Origin: Cavia porcellus
Taxonomy: Eukaryota > Chordata > Mammalia > Rodentia > Caviidae
DNA length: 64,000 nt
Reading direction: 5' to 3'
Assembly (NCBI RefSeq): GCF_034190915.1
Contig: NW_026947496.1
Coordinates: 26,630,001 to 26,694,000, forward strand
The first letter of the stretch is position 1. Every line of letters begins with the position of its first letter. Shown here piece after piece: positions 37,001-48,562 of the stretch. The notes beneath the pieces were generated by a model. That model saw only the letters and a program-made list of their open reading frames with translations. It made no database searches and was not told where the DNA came from. A program made the position numbers and the translations under genes.

Positions 37001-39340
37001 TTTTGTAGACCTGACCATTCAATAAGAAGACTTAATTTTTCTTTAGATGTTCATTTAAGAAGAAGATAATTTTAATAAGGTGGCTAAAATGTGGCAAATA
37101 GCACAGGAAGTATTGTATGAGCAGTTGCTCTGAAATTTGCAAGCATGGTTCAAACCCTACTGCAGCATCTTCCCTCTGAGAACCTCTGCAAGGCGCTCAC
37201 TGTCCAAGTTACAGTCTGTCTCCTAGATGCATGAAGTTAAGCTATTCGGCTCCTGCCAAGTAATTGAAAATAACAAAGCTGTGCTTGTTACTCTTAGACA
37301 TGAAGAACTGAGAAGAAGTAATTGTTGCTTTCCATAGTTTCCCAGAAAGTCAAAAAAACAAAAACAAAAAACAAACCTGAGGTTTGATTTACTGATCTTC
37401 ATGTCTCCAGTGGTCAAAATTTCTCCACAATGTGAGCAGCAAAGCTAATGGGCACTGAATGAGATGTTTCTTTTTAATTTGAGTCTGTGATAAAAATTAG
37501 TAATTATCTTGAAGAGGTGTCTTCTGACCTGGGTGGAAAGTTGCTGATTACATCAGCACGACCACTTCAGCCAGCTCCATGATTCAAGGAACTGAGAATA
37601 AAGAAAATGGCTAGCATTCAAAATCTGCTAGTACGTTTAAGTGGATTTCATTGAAACAGGTTTCCGCAGGACAGAAACCTGATTTCCTATCTGTACCTCC
37701 ACCCCATCCCCTTGACACACCCATAATGGTTTCCAGTGGCAGAAATCCAAGATACAGTAATCTTGTTTGTTTGATGACTAAACATCCTTTTATGCCTGGA
37801 GGGTCACTTCTAACAGTGAAGCAAACTGAATTACTGACTAATGCCAAAACCAGAGCACTCTGTGGATTTAAAGGAGTGGCCCAAATAGCCAGTATTTCCA
37901 GCTTGATTATTGTGTCCTTGGAGGAAAAACCATTTTGTGTCAGTTCAGTTGATTATGACAGACTTCGGAGGATATAATTGACCAACAGAACACTGACTTT
38001 GAAATGCATGCTGTGATTCTTGCAAAGCTCTACTGGAGACAATGAACTGTAAGATGTTTCCCACTTCTTGAATGCTAATGTTTTGATCTCAACTTGATTT
38101 GTATTCAGAATAAGTAAAGTTGACACAGCAATATTTGAAAAGAAGGACTTCTAATTTTTTTTAACCAACAGAAATTGGCTTTTAGGGAAAATAATTTCAT
38201 GTTCCTACTGTGCCTTGCTCATAATCTATCTAGAGTTTACAGTTGCCAATGTCACATTATTTCAAGAAGTCACCTTCATGCTACATGAAAGTCTTCTTTG
38301 TGTTAAGATTGTAAAGCAAAAGTGAAGAAAAACCTGCTTAGGGGAAGCATGATGTTTCTGGGAGGCCTGACATGGGGGTTCTGTTGCTGGGGGATGCTTT
38401 TCTCTAGGAAGGAAGACCAGCCTTGCTGGTCAGCAGCCATGGGCCAGTGAAGCCAAAGTGATGGACTGGAAGTGAACAACAAAGGCAGCAGGCGGGGGGA
38501 AGAAAGATGGTCACTGTCATAATAAAGTTTCAAATTGTTATACTCCCCCATAGTATTAGAGTGCAGTTCCACACTGATTTTGATGCATTAAAAGGCACTA
38601 CTAAACTGATCTCTCCAGCCCTGTTCTTCTGAGGTGTTCTCCAAGTCCCAGAAATATAGCATCCACTGATATTTAAGCAATGAAGACCATCCAAATGAGG
38701 ATTGGGTCATCATGACAATTAGCACAGGAAGATCAATATTTATGAAAAAGTTTTTTATCTTCTATGTCCCATTTTAATTATTTCTTAATGTATAACTGCC
38801 CCTAATTGAAAAATGATGGGGCTCCAATGAAAGTAGTTCTGAATTGATCTGAAATTCTTACTGAAAGGGAAAACAGCACTAAACAGTCATTCCTATTCTC
38901 TTTCTAAGAAGAAAATACCACCTCAAAATCTTATCATTACAGGCATCTCAGAAGGTCCCATTCTACCAGCACGCTGCCAGACATGATGCTGGGAATATAT
39001 TTTCTCTAAACACCATCCCACCCACACATCCTGCTAATGAACTGTGCTTACCATTCCTGCTACTGAATAATTTATCTTTAAAAAGGGTGGGGGGAGTGAA
39101 AAACAAAATCAGAATAGTTATCTAGGCATTATATTTGTTTATAATATGTTGCCTTTTCATTTCCATCTCAACAATTGTCTATGAGAAGAAAGAATGGATA
39201 TGTTGTATGATTAAGCCTAATCTATTCTTTTTTTTCAATTGTTTCAATTCATTCTAGAAATTTACCTTCTTCTACATTCCTTCTGACATTAAATTAATTA
39301 GACAAATCTGAAGATTATTGGAAACACTGCTGTTATGGAT
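34041..39340. other. No gene seen; repeat-poor unique DNA
   Basis: A 5.3-kb stretch with few recognisable repeats. Noted inside: a C10 run plus A8 at about 35864-35881; a more balanced segment at 36030-36310 that could be conserved noncoding DNA; a 108-codon plus frame at 37651-37977 and a 120-codon minus frame at 35340-35702, neither with a recognisable domain, splice context or family resemblance. Confidence 0.4.
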
Positions 39341-39353
39341 TAAGAACTGGTGT

Positions 39354-40055
39354 TCAACTTAAAGCCAGCTGGATTACATCAGCATGGCACTGAGCATATA
39401 CGCTCCACCTGAGCAAAGTTGCCAGCATAAATAGAGAGGTGGAGAAGGAGAAGGAAGGCATTAATGTGTTGTCGCACTGAGGAATTGAGCCATTGTGAGT
39501 TCTCCTACAGTTGCTGTTTGAGCTGTTGGTTCTCCTGAAGAAGCTCTGGTCCTCACATAGGCCATTGTTTGCTGGCTCTGGAGGGGAAAATGTATGCCGC
39601 TTGGTCTCCAGAATGAACTCATCATGTACCTTTCTGGCATGTACCTGACTGTGCTTGTTGTCAGAGGAGCTTGGGGCCTCCGTGTCACTGAGGATGGGTG
39701 AGGTGCCTTTCAGGACAGCCCTGGTTTTTGTTGTATGACTTCTCAGCTCCAGCGTAGAAACTTCATCCCTCCAGCACAGCTCCTTCACCCAACTGGCATG
39801 GACTTTCTGGCTACACCCTTAAGCTTCAGGCCTTCCTAGCATAGATCCGTAAGAGAGACCGGAGTGGGTCCTTCTTGTGGGCTCTGGACCTCCAGCTGGA
39901 TTGGTGGGAGGCATTGTCATGAGTTCTGGGTTTTCATCTAGACTCATGTGGGACATTGCTGTGGGATTTAGGCCCTTGACTAAATATTGTGTTTTTAGTG
40001 TTGCACATAGATTTCCTGCATTTTCTTGGGTTAACTCCCGGTGACCAGTATAAAA
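39354..40055 (-). pseudogene. Coding-like relic: about 233-codon frame with one internal stop
   Basis: On the minus strand one reading frame runs from 40055 to the TAA at 39354-39356 with a single in-frame TAA at 39819-39821: 78 open codons, then 154. The peptide is varied and hydrophilic (upstream part includes SLDENPELMTMPPTNPAGG, downstream GTSPILSDTEAPSSSDN), then ends in a hydrophobic run SLFMLATLL. In AT-rich DNA this length with one stop is unlikely by chance, so it looks like a retrocopy or a coding fragment of an old element. I do not recognise the parent. No poly(A) tail, target-site duplication or splice sites are evident, and a frameshift may have altered the C-terminal end. An exon is not excluded but is unlikely given the internal stop. 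Confidence 0.4.
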
Positions 40056-40059
40056 TTAT

Positions 40060-41315
40060 TATGAAGTCCATGTCCTGATTCTAATTGTTCTCTGCACAAC
40101 CCCTGACTATAACAAATGCTTGGACTTAGGAGAATGAATGAGACCTGGATATAGAAGTAAACTACCAAACGGAAGGAACAGAATTCTCAGTGATGCCCAT
40201 CTCTCCAAGCTACAGCAAATATTTATTAATTAAATAAGATTATTTATAATTTAACTTGATTATCATGTCTTGCAGTATAAGGTAAAATTCAAACTGCATA
40301 ATGCTTTTTTCTATGTATGTATCTATTCTTTTTTTACACAAAGTACATACTATTATATGTATCTGGTTCAAAGGAAATATCCATCCGTTCCAATTGAAAG
40401 GTTAATGGAATCAGAAGATATTAATTTCTTTTCTGTAACTTAAAAAATAATATTTTACTAGTACTTCATTCCAGAGTATCCTTCTTAGGAAATAATGTTT
40501 CTTTCTTTTTTGTAAGATTTTGGTTTATGTCATACTGAGTAACTGCTGTTACAATGATGATATACGGTGTACTAATGTTATCTTATAATTTGGTTATGAA
40601 AATATTTTATTTTTTCATAAAGTACAAAGAAAAAAGCAAAGCAAAAATAGCATTAAAATTTGAACATATTAAGAACAAGCTAGCTAATTATTTCTATTAT
40701 TACAATTACAATATTAGAATCACAAAGCGATTTCCACTGTCCATATGCAACCTATAGTCCACCCATAGTCCAAATCTCCTTCATACCTAGTCCTAAATTA
40801 TCATGCATCTGGACACCTGAAGCATAAAAACATCTTCTAGATAACTGAACCAAGCAAGAGAGCATTTTTAACTAAGACATTAGACTATAAAATGTAATGC
40901 AGTAGTATAATAATCATAACAAATACTCATTACTAATAAACATCAAACACAAACAGAGGCTTACAGATTCACAAATGACTGTAACAAAGACACCATATTC
41001 AACTTACAATTCACAACTCCTTTATTTTTAGAAATATAAAACTAAAATAATGATGTTTCCTAACTAAAATGGTTGATATAAGTGAAGTATTCAGCATTGT
41101 TGGTCAAATTTTAAAACTCCATTCATTCTAATACTGCCAGCCTCTCATACTTTGAGAGGTTTCCTTACAAAATCAATCAAACAGGTAAATAAGTCTAACA
41201 TGTGCCTCAATTCTGAAGAAATATGGCACAGTAAGGAGTTACAAATTGATTTTGCTCCTCAATCAGTGTGGTGCTCTGAAAAAAAGTGATTTTGTTAATA
41301 AACAGTTTCTTGCAT
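40060..41315. other. No gene seen
   Basis: Very AT-rich unique sequence; the 67-codon frame at 40554-40757 is Lys/Tyr/Ile-rich and typical of chance frames in AT-rich DNA. Confidence 0.45.
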
Positions 41316-41487
41316 GAAGGCTGAGAGAGAGAGAGAGAGAATGAAGGAGAAGAGGGAGTAGAAGAGAAGACGGGGGGGAGCAGAGTGGGGAAGAGGATAC
41401 TGGGTGACAGGATGGGAAAGGAGGAAGGAAAGAAAAGAAGAGGAAAGGGAGGAAGAAGGGGAGGAGGAGGAGGAAAGAAGAGAGGAC
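41316..41487. repeat. Polypurine (GA/GGA) tract
   Basis: About 170 bases of almost uninterrupted purines on the plus strand: a (GA)n core near 41323, a G7 run near 41372, then GGAA/GAGG units. It is capable of triplex (H-DNA) formation. The overlapping Ser/Pro/Leu-rich minus frames (79 and 95 codons) are artefacts of the polypyrimidine strand. Confidence 0.9.
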
Positions 41488-44198
41488 CTGACACTTAAGA
41501 AGTGGCCCTTGATTCTTAATGATGTGTCACACATCTATCTTCCTTTTCTCCACTGCTCTGCCCTGGGCTGAGTAGAGAAAAGGGGAGCAGAGCAGAAAGT
41601 AAGGGTTAGATGTTTCTTGAGAAGGACAACAGGGAGAAAAATTAATTTCACTTCCTAGGGCAGGACCTGAAATATGGTGTGATTTATAGCAGCAATCACA
41701 AGGCAATTATAGTTTTTGAGGAAGCTTTGGGAGGGAAAGAGGAGATAGTACCTGAATGATATCTTTGTAGTTATTCAAGAGGTTGAAGAATTTTATTTAC
41801 TTTGACATTGACTTTTAAAATGTGAAACTTTTTTGCTTGAATGAGATACTCAGATTGAAAAAAGAGAATCTCGTTTATTGCTATAAAATTATAAAGAGAT
41901 CTTTCTGTTGATCCGCCAGTGAATCTGCAGACTATTTGTTACATGCACATGATATTAACATAATACTTTGCATGGTATGTATTGTGATTAGTTCTCTCAA
42001 ATGTTCATACTTTTTTGTGGACAACAAGCAGTACCTTAAGCTTAATAAATTCAATAATTATATACTACTCCATATTTTAACACCCTTTATGAGAAAACTA
42101 AAAGGGAAAATTGTAATCTTCAGTGAGTCTTTATTTCATTTAAGAATACCAAAATCACTTAAATCAACTTACTATATATACATCTAATGAGATTTATAAA
42201 AAGCCACTACTTGTTTCTTTTCTTTTCTCTGACTTAGCTTTCATGCAAGTTTGATGCAAGGGAGAGAGAAAATTTTGTCATTTATGAAATACATGTATAT
42301 GCATATGCTTTATTCAAATTAAATTAAGAAGCAAATATTAAGTATTTAATATGCATGCAACAACATTTTGAGTGATATTAATGTTAGATGAAATATATGC
42401 TTTCAAAAATATTGCATTTTTTCTTTAAAATAGGTCACTAAAAATGAGACCTTATATGATTCATATTTTACATAAAATATAGCATTTGTGATTTGTTGCA
42501 TGTTAAAAGTATAAACTACTGTATACTACATGTTATACATAATGTATATCTGTGAATGTTGATTTGCATGTTTATGTATGTTCACATATGATTTTGACAT
42601 AATGTTGAAGGTAGTTAAACTTTTAAAAAGACTTTAAATGAAGTATTTGTGAAAATCTCTCCTGCAAAACTGTTATGAGTTTACCAAGTATCCCACAGAA
42701 AAAATTGAGATAAGACAAATGTCTTGAATAGACATATTTATTTTATTCAAACAGGTATAATACTGTAGCTGTGAAAGATTAAACAACTTCGTCTATTTAT
42801 TGTCTTTTTTAAATCATTTGACACTGTCCTTGATTTAAATGAAAACTGTCTTGAAATTTCTTTCTTTTAAAATATTCTAGCATTTTAGAAGTGTGACCCT
42901 TAAGAAAAGTTTTGATTGTTGTATTTTTAAAATATCAATAACTATATAAAAGATTCCAGTGGTTGAAATGAGCTAAATCATAATTGCCCTTGACTTTCAT
43001 GTTCTGGTACAGCTAAAAAATTAAATACCTCAGAGAGTTTCATGAATCTTAGTTTTGTGTGTATGTGTTTTAAGTATCTGCAGTTAAAATAACTAAACAC
43101 AAAGTCAAGGGAAGCAATAAAAGTAAACTCAACAACAATACAGAATGTATTTGAAGAGCCTGTGAAATTTATGACAACCACTGAAAGTGTCAGTGTCCTT
43201 GGTTTCTGTATGTTGAATAAAGCATATAATCTAGGGTTCTAGTTACTAATAAGCTTGCCACAGAGTAACCATCAACTACATTATTGAGCACTAATCAAGT
43301 ACTACTGTATTTCTTAAAATGTGCTTTCACTTGATATCATTTAAATGTACGGTACACTTCCCACCAGAATTGGTTGGAGTTTAGGAATTATGTTCTATAT
43401 TGCCACACATTTCATTAGTTAGGCAGTGTTGAATATAAAGAGGGTTAGTACTGTTGCTCTAAGAATTTCTTAGTTAAAAATTGCAAAATTATAACTTTAT
43501 CACAGGAGATTTTTAAAGTAGCTTTTAAAGCAATGAGGTACATGTCCAAATATTAAGCTTTTTGTGTCATTCATAACTGTTCCCTGCCACTAGGATCAAC
43601 ATAAATTCCTAATACACACAGAAGGGAGGCCTGGACAATGATGTTACTCACTTAACTTACTTTTTCCTAGTACCCACATGAAAATACCAATTAGTTTAAA
43701 TGAATTTAAATTTTCAAATTCTACTTGATCTTGAGCTCTGTTATTTGAGGGAAAAACAAATTGTATCCTGTTTAATCCATCATTTTTGGCCCCAGTAAAT
43801 ATTTCTAGAAAAGACAAATTTTATTTACGTATTTATGTATTCATTTATTTATTTATAAGGATTAACTTATGAATTAAATAAAAAGACAATACTTAAAATT
43901 GATAGGATTTTGATTTTACTTGCTAAACAATTTAATCCTTTCAGTAATAGAACAAAACCTCAAGGGTTTAAGTTTGTAATGTGCATCCAAATACATTTTG
44001 AGGTGTAGATGAGACAATGGAGCATTGGGAGAGGATGAGCATGGAAAGAATACTAAATCCCTTGTGATATATATATTTCTCCATATTATATGGAGAAAAT
44101 TTAAAACTAAATTTTGCATTGATCCAACAGCATTTTGATACTTACAGGTACAAATTGGCGTTTCTGTTTTCTATGTTTTCAGCTTTTATTGTGGTAGG
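41488..44198. other. No gene seen; TTTA-rich patch at 43.8 kb
   Basis: AT-rich unique DNA. A TTTA/TTTAC repeat patch lies at 43819-43857. The segment 42270-42600 is rich in homeodomain/POU-like AT motifs ('tatgcatatgc', 'taatatgcatgc') and might be regulatory, but base composition alone could explain this. Confidence 0.4.
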
Positions 44199-44587
44199 CT
44201 GTAATAGTTAACTTTTATTAATGACACAAAATACCTACCATGTATAACTAAAAGAGGAAGAATTAATTTTGGTTCATGGTTTCCAAGGTTTCAGTCCATG
44301 GTGCCTGTTTCTAAGATAAGATCATAGTGAGAGAACATGGGAGAGAGCTGGTTACCTCTGGTCAGCTCAGAGGCACAGAAAGGTGAGGAGCTGAAGATGC
44401 ATGGATCTGAGACCACAAAGCATACTTACCCAGGTCCCTTTCTCCTTACAGTCCAATCAGCTATGAACTCATGAATGAATTAATCCATTAATGAGGTCAG
44501 CACCTTTGTGAGCTAATTCTCTTCCAAAACCCCCATCATTAAACGCATGAGCCTTTTGACAGAGTGTTTAGTTCCAAACTATAACAG
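44199..44587 (-). mobile_element. ERVL-MaLR LTR (MT/MTE-like), inverse orientation
   Basis: Starts near 'aatagttaacttttattaatgacacaaaatacctacc', contains 'gaattaattttggttcatggtttccaaggtttcagtccatgg', the 'accccc-at-attaaacgcatgagccttttga' block and ends 'gttccaaactataacag'. This is the reverse complement of the MaLR LTR pattern. A forward-oriented MaLR LTR lies 225 bp downstream. Confidence 0.65.
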
Positions 44588-44811
44588 TTGAAAATGGCAA
44601 GTTTTAATGTCATTTGAGTTAAATTTCATGACAGTGTTTCTATGATGTCTGCCCAGGTACAGAACATGTAATCTAGAAATCACTGTACCGTTTGTGGACT
44701 GAAATACATACTCTGCCCCTCATATTCCAGCGATAAATTGCTAAATCTGAAGACCTCAGAACATGCGTTTGAAGATAAGAGTGATTACAGAAGCAGTTAA
44801 CTTGAAATGAG

Positions 44812-45121
44812 ATGTTAAAGGTTGTGTCAAACATGTGCCCCCAAAGGCTTGGACATTAGTTTGCAGGGTTCAGCTGGAGGAAGTAGGGCAGTGGGGGAGG
44901 GACCTGGCAAGGTACATGATGTCCCTAGACTCTCCCATCCTAACACCCTGGGCGTCATAAGTGGCTTCCTTCCACCATGATCTTCTGCCGTGATATTTCT
45001 GTTTTTGCCACAGCTGGATGACAACTGAATCCTCTAAAATTCTGAGATACCATAAATCTTTCCTATCTTTAAGTTATTTTTCTTAGGTATTTCTTTATGG
45101 TGATGAAAAGCAGAGTAATAC
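44812..45121 (+). mobile_element. ERVL-MaLR LTR, forward orientation
   Basis: 'tgttaaaggttgtgtcaaacatgtgcccccaaaggcttgg' opens it, followed by 'aagtagggcagtgggggagggacctgg', 'tccaccatgatcttctgccgtgatatttctg', 'aaatctttcctatctttaagttatttttcttaggtatttctt' and 'aaaagcagagtaatac', the full LTR order. No proviral interior. The 65-codon minus frame inside is chance. Confidence 0.65.
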
Positions 45122-45424
45122 GTGAGATCACTGGTGTATGTCTTAATCCAATACAGCTGGTGCCTTCAAAGAGGGACATACACACAGAAAACTATGCAAA
45201 CAGAGAAAAGAAAGCCATCTATAAGGCAAAGAGAGAAGTGTCAAAACAAAACAACTGTAACAGTTGACACCCACATGTCAGACTTCTGGCTTAGAGATCT
45301 GTGAGAAAACAAATTTCTATTGTTAAGTGAACATTCTGTGAAGCCTTCTTCTGGAAGTTCTAGTAAACTAATGTGCTACCAATTCCATATCTAAACCAAG
45401 ACCTCGGAGACTTCTCCTGGGAAT

Positions 45425-46255
45425 AGCTATTATCAAAGAGATTAAAGAAAACAAGTGTTAGCAAGTATGTGGAGAAAACCCTTTCCACATGGTGGTGAGA
45501 ATGTAAAGTAGTGAAGCCTTGTTGGAAAATTGCATGATGGTTCTTACAGAATTCAATATAAAACTAACGTGTGATTCAATAATCAGACTCCTGAAAGCAT
45601 ATCCAAAGAAATGAATTCAATATGCGAAAGACACTTCTGCACTTCCATGTCCATTGTACACTATTCACAATAAGCAAAGAAGTGGAAATAACAGTCTATG
45701 AATAGATAAATGGATAAAATCATGGTACATATTATACCTAGAATACTATTCAGCTATAAAAAATAATAAAATCTTGCCATTGGCGCCAATGGGATTAAAC
45801 TGAAGAACAGATGAGCAGTGGGGAAGAGTTGATCAGTGGATCCTGAGTTAAACTTAGATGAGAGCAAAAAATTTGGGTGTGCTATTGCTTAGTAATGTCA
45901 GTGTGACTACAGTTAACAACTTACAGAACATTTCAGAAAGGTGGAAGACAGAATTAGGAAGTTTTCACCATAGAGAAATGATAGAGGTTTGAGGAGATAA
46001 ATATTAACCTTATTTGAACATGTTGCAGTACATGCATAAATTGAAATATATAGGAGCATTCCATTAATATGTTCAATTTTAGCTGGGCATGGTGATACAT
46101 GCTTGCAATCTCAGTACTCGTGAGGCTGAGGCAGGAGGATTATTGCAAATTTGAGACCAACCTGCACTACGAAGTGAGCTCAAGACCTGCTTGGACTACA
46201 TAGTGAGACCCTGTCTCAAAGAGACCAAAAAAAAAAAAAAGTTCAATTTTACTTT
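45425..46255 (+). mobile_element. Old LINE-1 3' end (ORF2 tail and 3' UTR), interrupted by a B1
   Basis: The ORF2 tail is recognisable but frame-broken: 'gtgttagcaagtatgtggagaaaa', 'tggtggtgagaatgtaaagtag', 'cattgtacactattcacaataagcaaagaagtgg' and 'atactattcagctataaaaa'. Its 3' UTR continues with 'gaaatgatagaggtttgaggagataaatattaacc' to a terminus near 'aatatgttcaatttt', resembling L1M-class ends. A B1 (46081-46251) has inserted a few bases from that 3' terminus. Confidence 0.75.
46071..46251 (+). mobile_element. B1 SINE with 29-bp duplication and 11-bp target-site duplication
   Basis: The body starts 'gctgggcatggtgatacatgcttgcaatctcagtactcgtgaggctgaggcaggagg' and contains two 29-bp units ending 'acgaagtga' and 'acatagtga', then 'gaccctgtctcaaa' and an A14 tail. 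The direct repeat 'gttcaatttta' flanks it at 46071-46081 and 46241-46251. The match to B1 consensus is good, making it younger than the L1 it interrupts. Confidence 0.92.
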
Positions 46256-48100
46256 TATGTATCAGTTAATAAATTTCCCAACCCCTTAAAAACTTTAACA
46301 AAATTTCAATTATGACTTCAGCTTTTCCAGCTGTAAGAAGAATATTTTTTGATTTATTCTGTTCCTGTGCTGAAATACTTTATACAAAGAACTAACATTA
46401 TTGATCCTAAGATATTCATCTACTTGAACACTGAGATTTTGTTATTTTCTATACAGTTATAAATCCCTTGCTATTAATTGCTTGCTTTGTACCAGTATAG
46501 CTTCAAAACTTGGAATGATGCTTAATATAATGATTTTTTCCTGCCTGTACAATAATGCAAAAAAATAGGAGTACCTGCCATGAAATCAAAGAAAGACATT
46601 GATTTATGCTCTGGGAAGAACAAATTGACAATTGAATAAAGACAAGAGAAAATAAAATTTCCTAGACCCAGAACAAATGGAAATTGATTTAATTTGCTGA
46701 AAAAAAGCACTTCTTTGAGTAGTGAACCAAAGCATTAGGATATTGCTGACTATCAGGAAAGGACAAATTAGACGAATCTATGAGTATTTGAGCTCCAAAT
46801 TACTACAGTACCCTTCTGGTAAGTTTCCCCCATTTTACTTAAAACATTATGTAACATTTCAGGGAATTGTGATTGTTTTTCACTAATAAAGAATAATGAT
46901 ATCAAAATATTTTCCTTGCTTTGCCTTTTATAGAAAGATTAAATTATTTTCTAGCTTGCAGGTCCGTACCACATGCAGTTCTGATAACAGTATTGGAGAC
47001 ATATGGGATCTCTGCTGTTTATGGTTTTCTTAATAAGTTCTGACTCTTCTTAAGTAAACTTCATTCCAAGAGCTTCAGAGTAGAAACTCTGGAGAGTAAG
47101 AGATGCAAATGGTCACATGCGTTAGGAGATAGACTTGTTTCTAGTGCAAAATTAACTGAAGCAGCCTTTTACATTGATAACACCACTGGTTAAAAGCAAT
47201 CTGGCAGGCTCCTAAGTGTAAGAAAGTGAGAATGAGGCAAACTAAAAAATAAATTTATATTTAAATAGTTTCTGTCATAAAGAGCTATGAGTAAAATAGA
47301 CCAAAAGTTATCATATTTTAAAATCCTGTTGTCTTTTATGTTTTGATCTCACCTTAAAAAGGAGATTCCCAAAAGGAAGTGCAATGGATTTATCATAGCA
47401 CAAACTGTATTGAACTACAGTGCATCACGTGAGTAGTGTAATTGAGGACAGAATAGGATAGATATTTGCAAAGGTGCATATGCTTTGATTTGTTGTTTTC
47501 TTCTTGCTTTGGAGTCTGTGATTTTTCCTAGAGGAATAACTTGTCTCATACTACTCATCATAGGATAAAAAGAGAGAAAGAAGATCTGATTTTAGATGAT
47601 AGTAAGAGGACAAGTTTCTATAGTCATAGTCATTCTATATCTTTCTTTTTGTTATGCCCTGTCATCTTTAAAATTGCATTATAAAAGCTTAGCAAAATTT
47701 GATTAAAGAAGCTAAGAAACTAGTTAGTTCTAAGGACAAATCAGTTTTAACCAAACAACTGTCACAAATTTGAAGAAACCTATAGTAATATTTAGCTAGT
47801 CTTTAGGAGTCCAAATCGAAGTGGATTGCCAGGTTAAGGTTTGAATATGACACCTGACCAACTGCCTGGCACTTGGGAGTTTATGATAATTACTTCCAAG
47901 GGGAATTTGCAGAAGACAGGGCTTCTTAAATCTATGGGTTGGATGTAAGCATTATTAATCTTTAAGCATTATGAATTTAAAGACTTTCAGCAGGCCAAAG
48001 ATTATTAACCTAAAATGCTTGACTGTATTTCAAGATAATTTTGTTCTCCAAGAATTTAGAAAACAGAAAGCAACTCAACTGAATATCAAGATATTAAGCC
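46256..48100. other. No gene seen
   Basis: Unique AT-rich sequence with no recognised repeat or exon. Confidence 0.45.
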
Positions 48101-48505
48101 ATTTGATATCACTATAATGAAATGCCTAAGATCTAGTACTTTATAAAGAAAAGAGATTTATCTAGGTAACAGTTGTGAAAGTTTAAGAGCCCATTTCTGT
48201 GATGTTTCTGTTGACAGAATCCTAAGGTGGCATAGTACACAGCATGCCAAGAGACCAAGAGTGTACATGTATGTGTGCGTGATCACGCAGGTGTGTATCT
48301 CCTCTGGTCTGTACTTCTTATAAAGCCCCCATTATTCAATCATAAGGGCTCCACCCTGATGATTTTATCAAATCTTAGTAGCCTGCCAAAGCCCCCAACT
48401 CTAAATAACTTAATCATATTAAATTCCAGCTTTTAAAATTTGCCAGTGGAGATTAAATTGGAGCACATGAAACCTAGGGGGATATACACAGCCTATAACT
48501 GAACC
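48101..48505 (-). mobile_element. ERVL-MaLR LTR, inverse orientation
   Basis: 'atatcactataatgaaatgcctaagatctagtactttataaagaaaagagatttatctagg' followed by 'cttcttataaagcccccatta', 'agggctccaccctgatga', 'aaagcccccaactc' and 'ttggagcacatgaaacctagggggatatacacagcctataact' reproduces an inverse MaLR LTR from its 3' end to its 5' end. Solo LTR. Confidence 0.65.
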
Positions 48506-48562
48506 ATAATGGTTAAAATGGTTCAGTGTTAAAATGAACCAAAATGGTTAAATGGTTAAAAG
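48501..48562. repeat. Imperfect 35-bp tandem duplication
   Basis: Two copies of 'gaacca-aatggtta-aatggtt' sequence, starting at 48501 and 48536, with a few differences. The units also contain short inverted TGGTTCA/TGAACCA motifs. Confidence 0.7.

Noticed and set aside
37651..37977. 108-codon plus-strand frame as an exon or gene
   Set aside because: No recognisable motif, no splice-site or promoter support, and an overlapping minus-strand frame; chance is adequate.
41207..41534. Pro/Ser/Leu-rich minus-strand proteins
   Set aside because: Direct translation of the polypyrimidine strand of a simple repeat.
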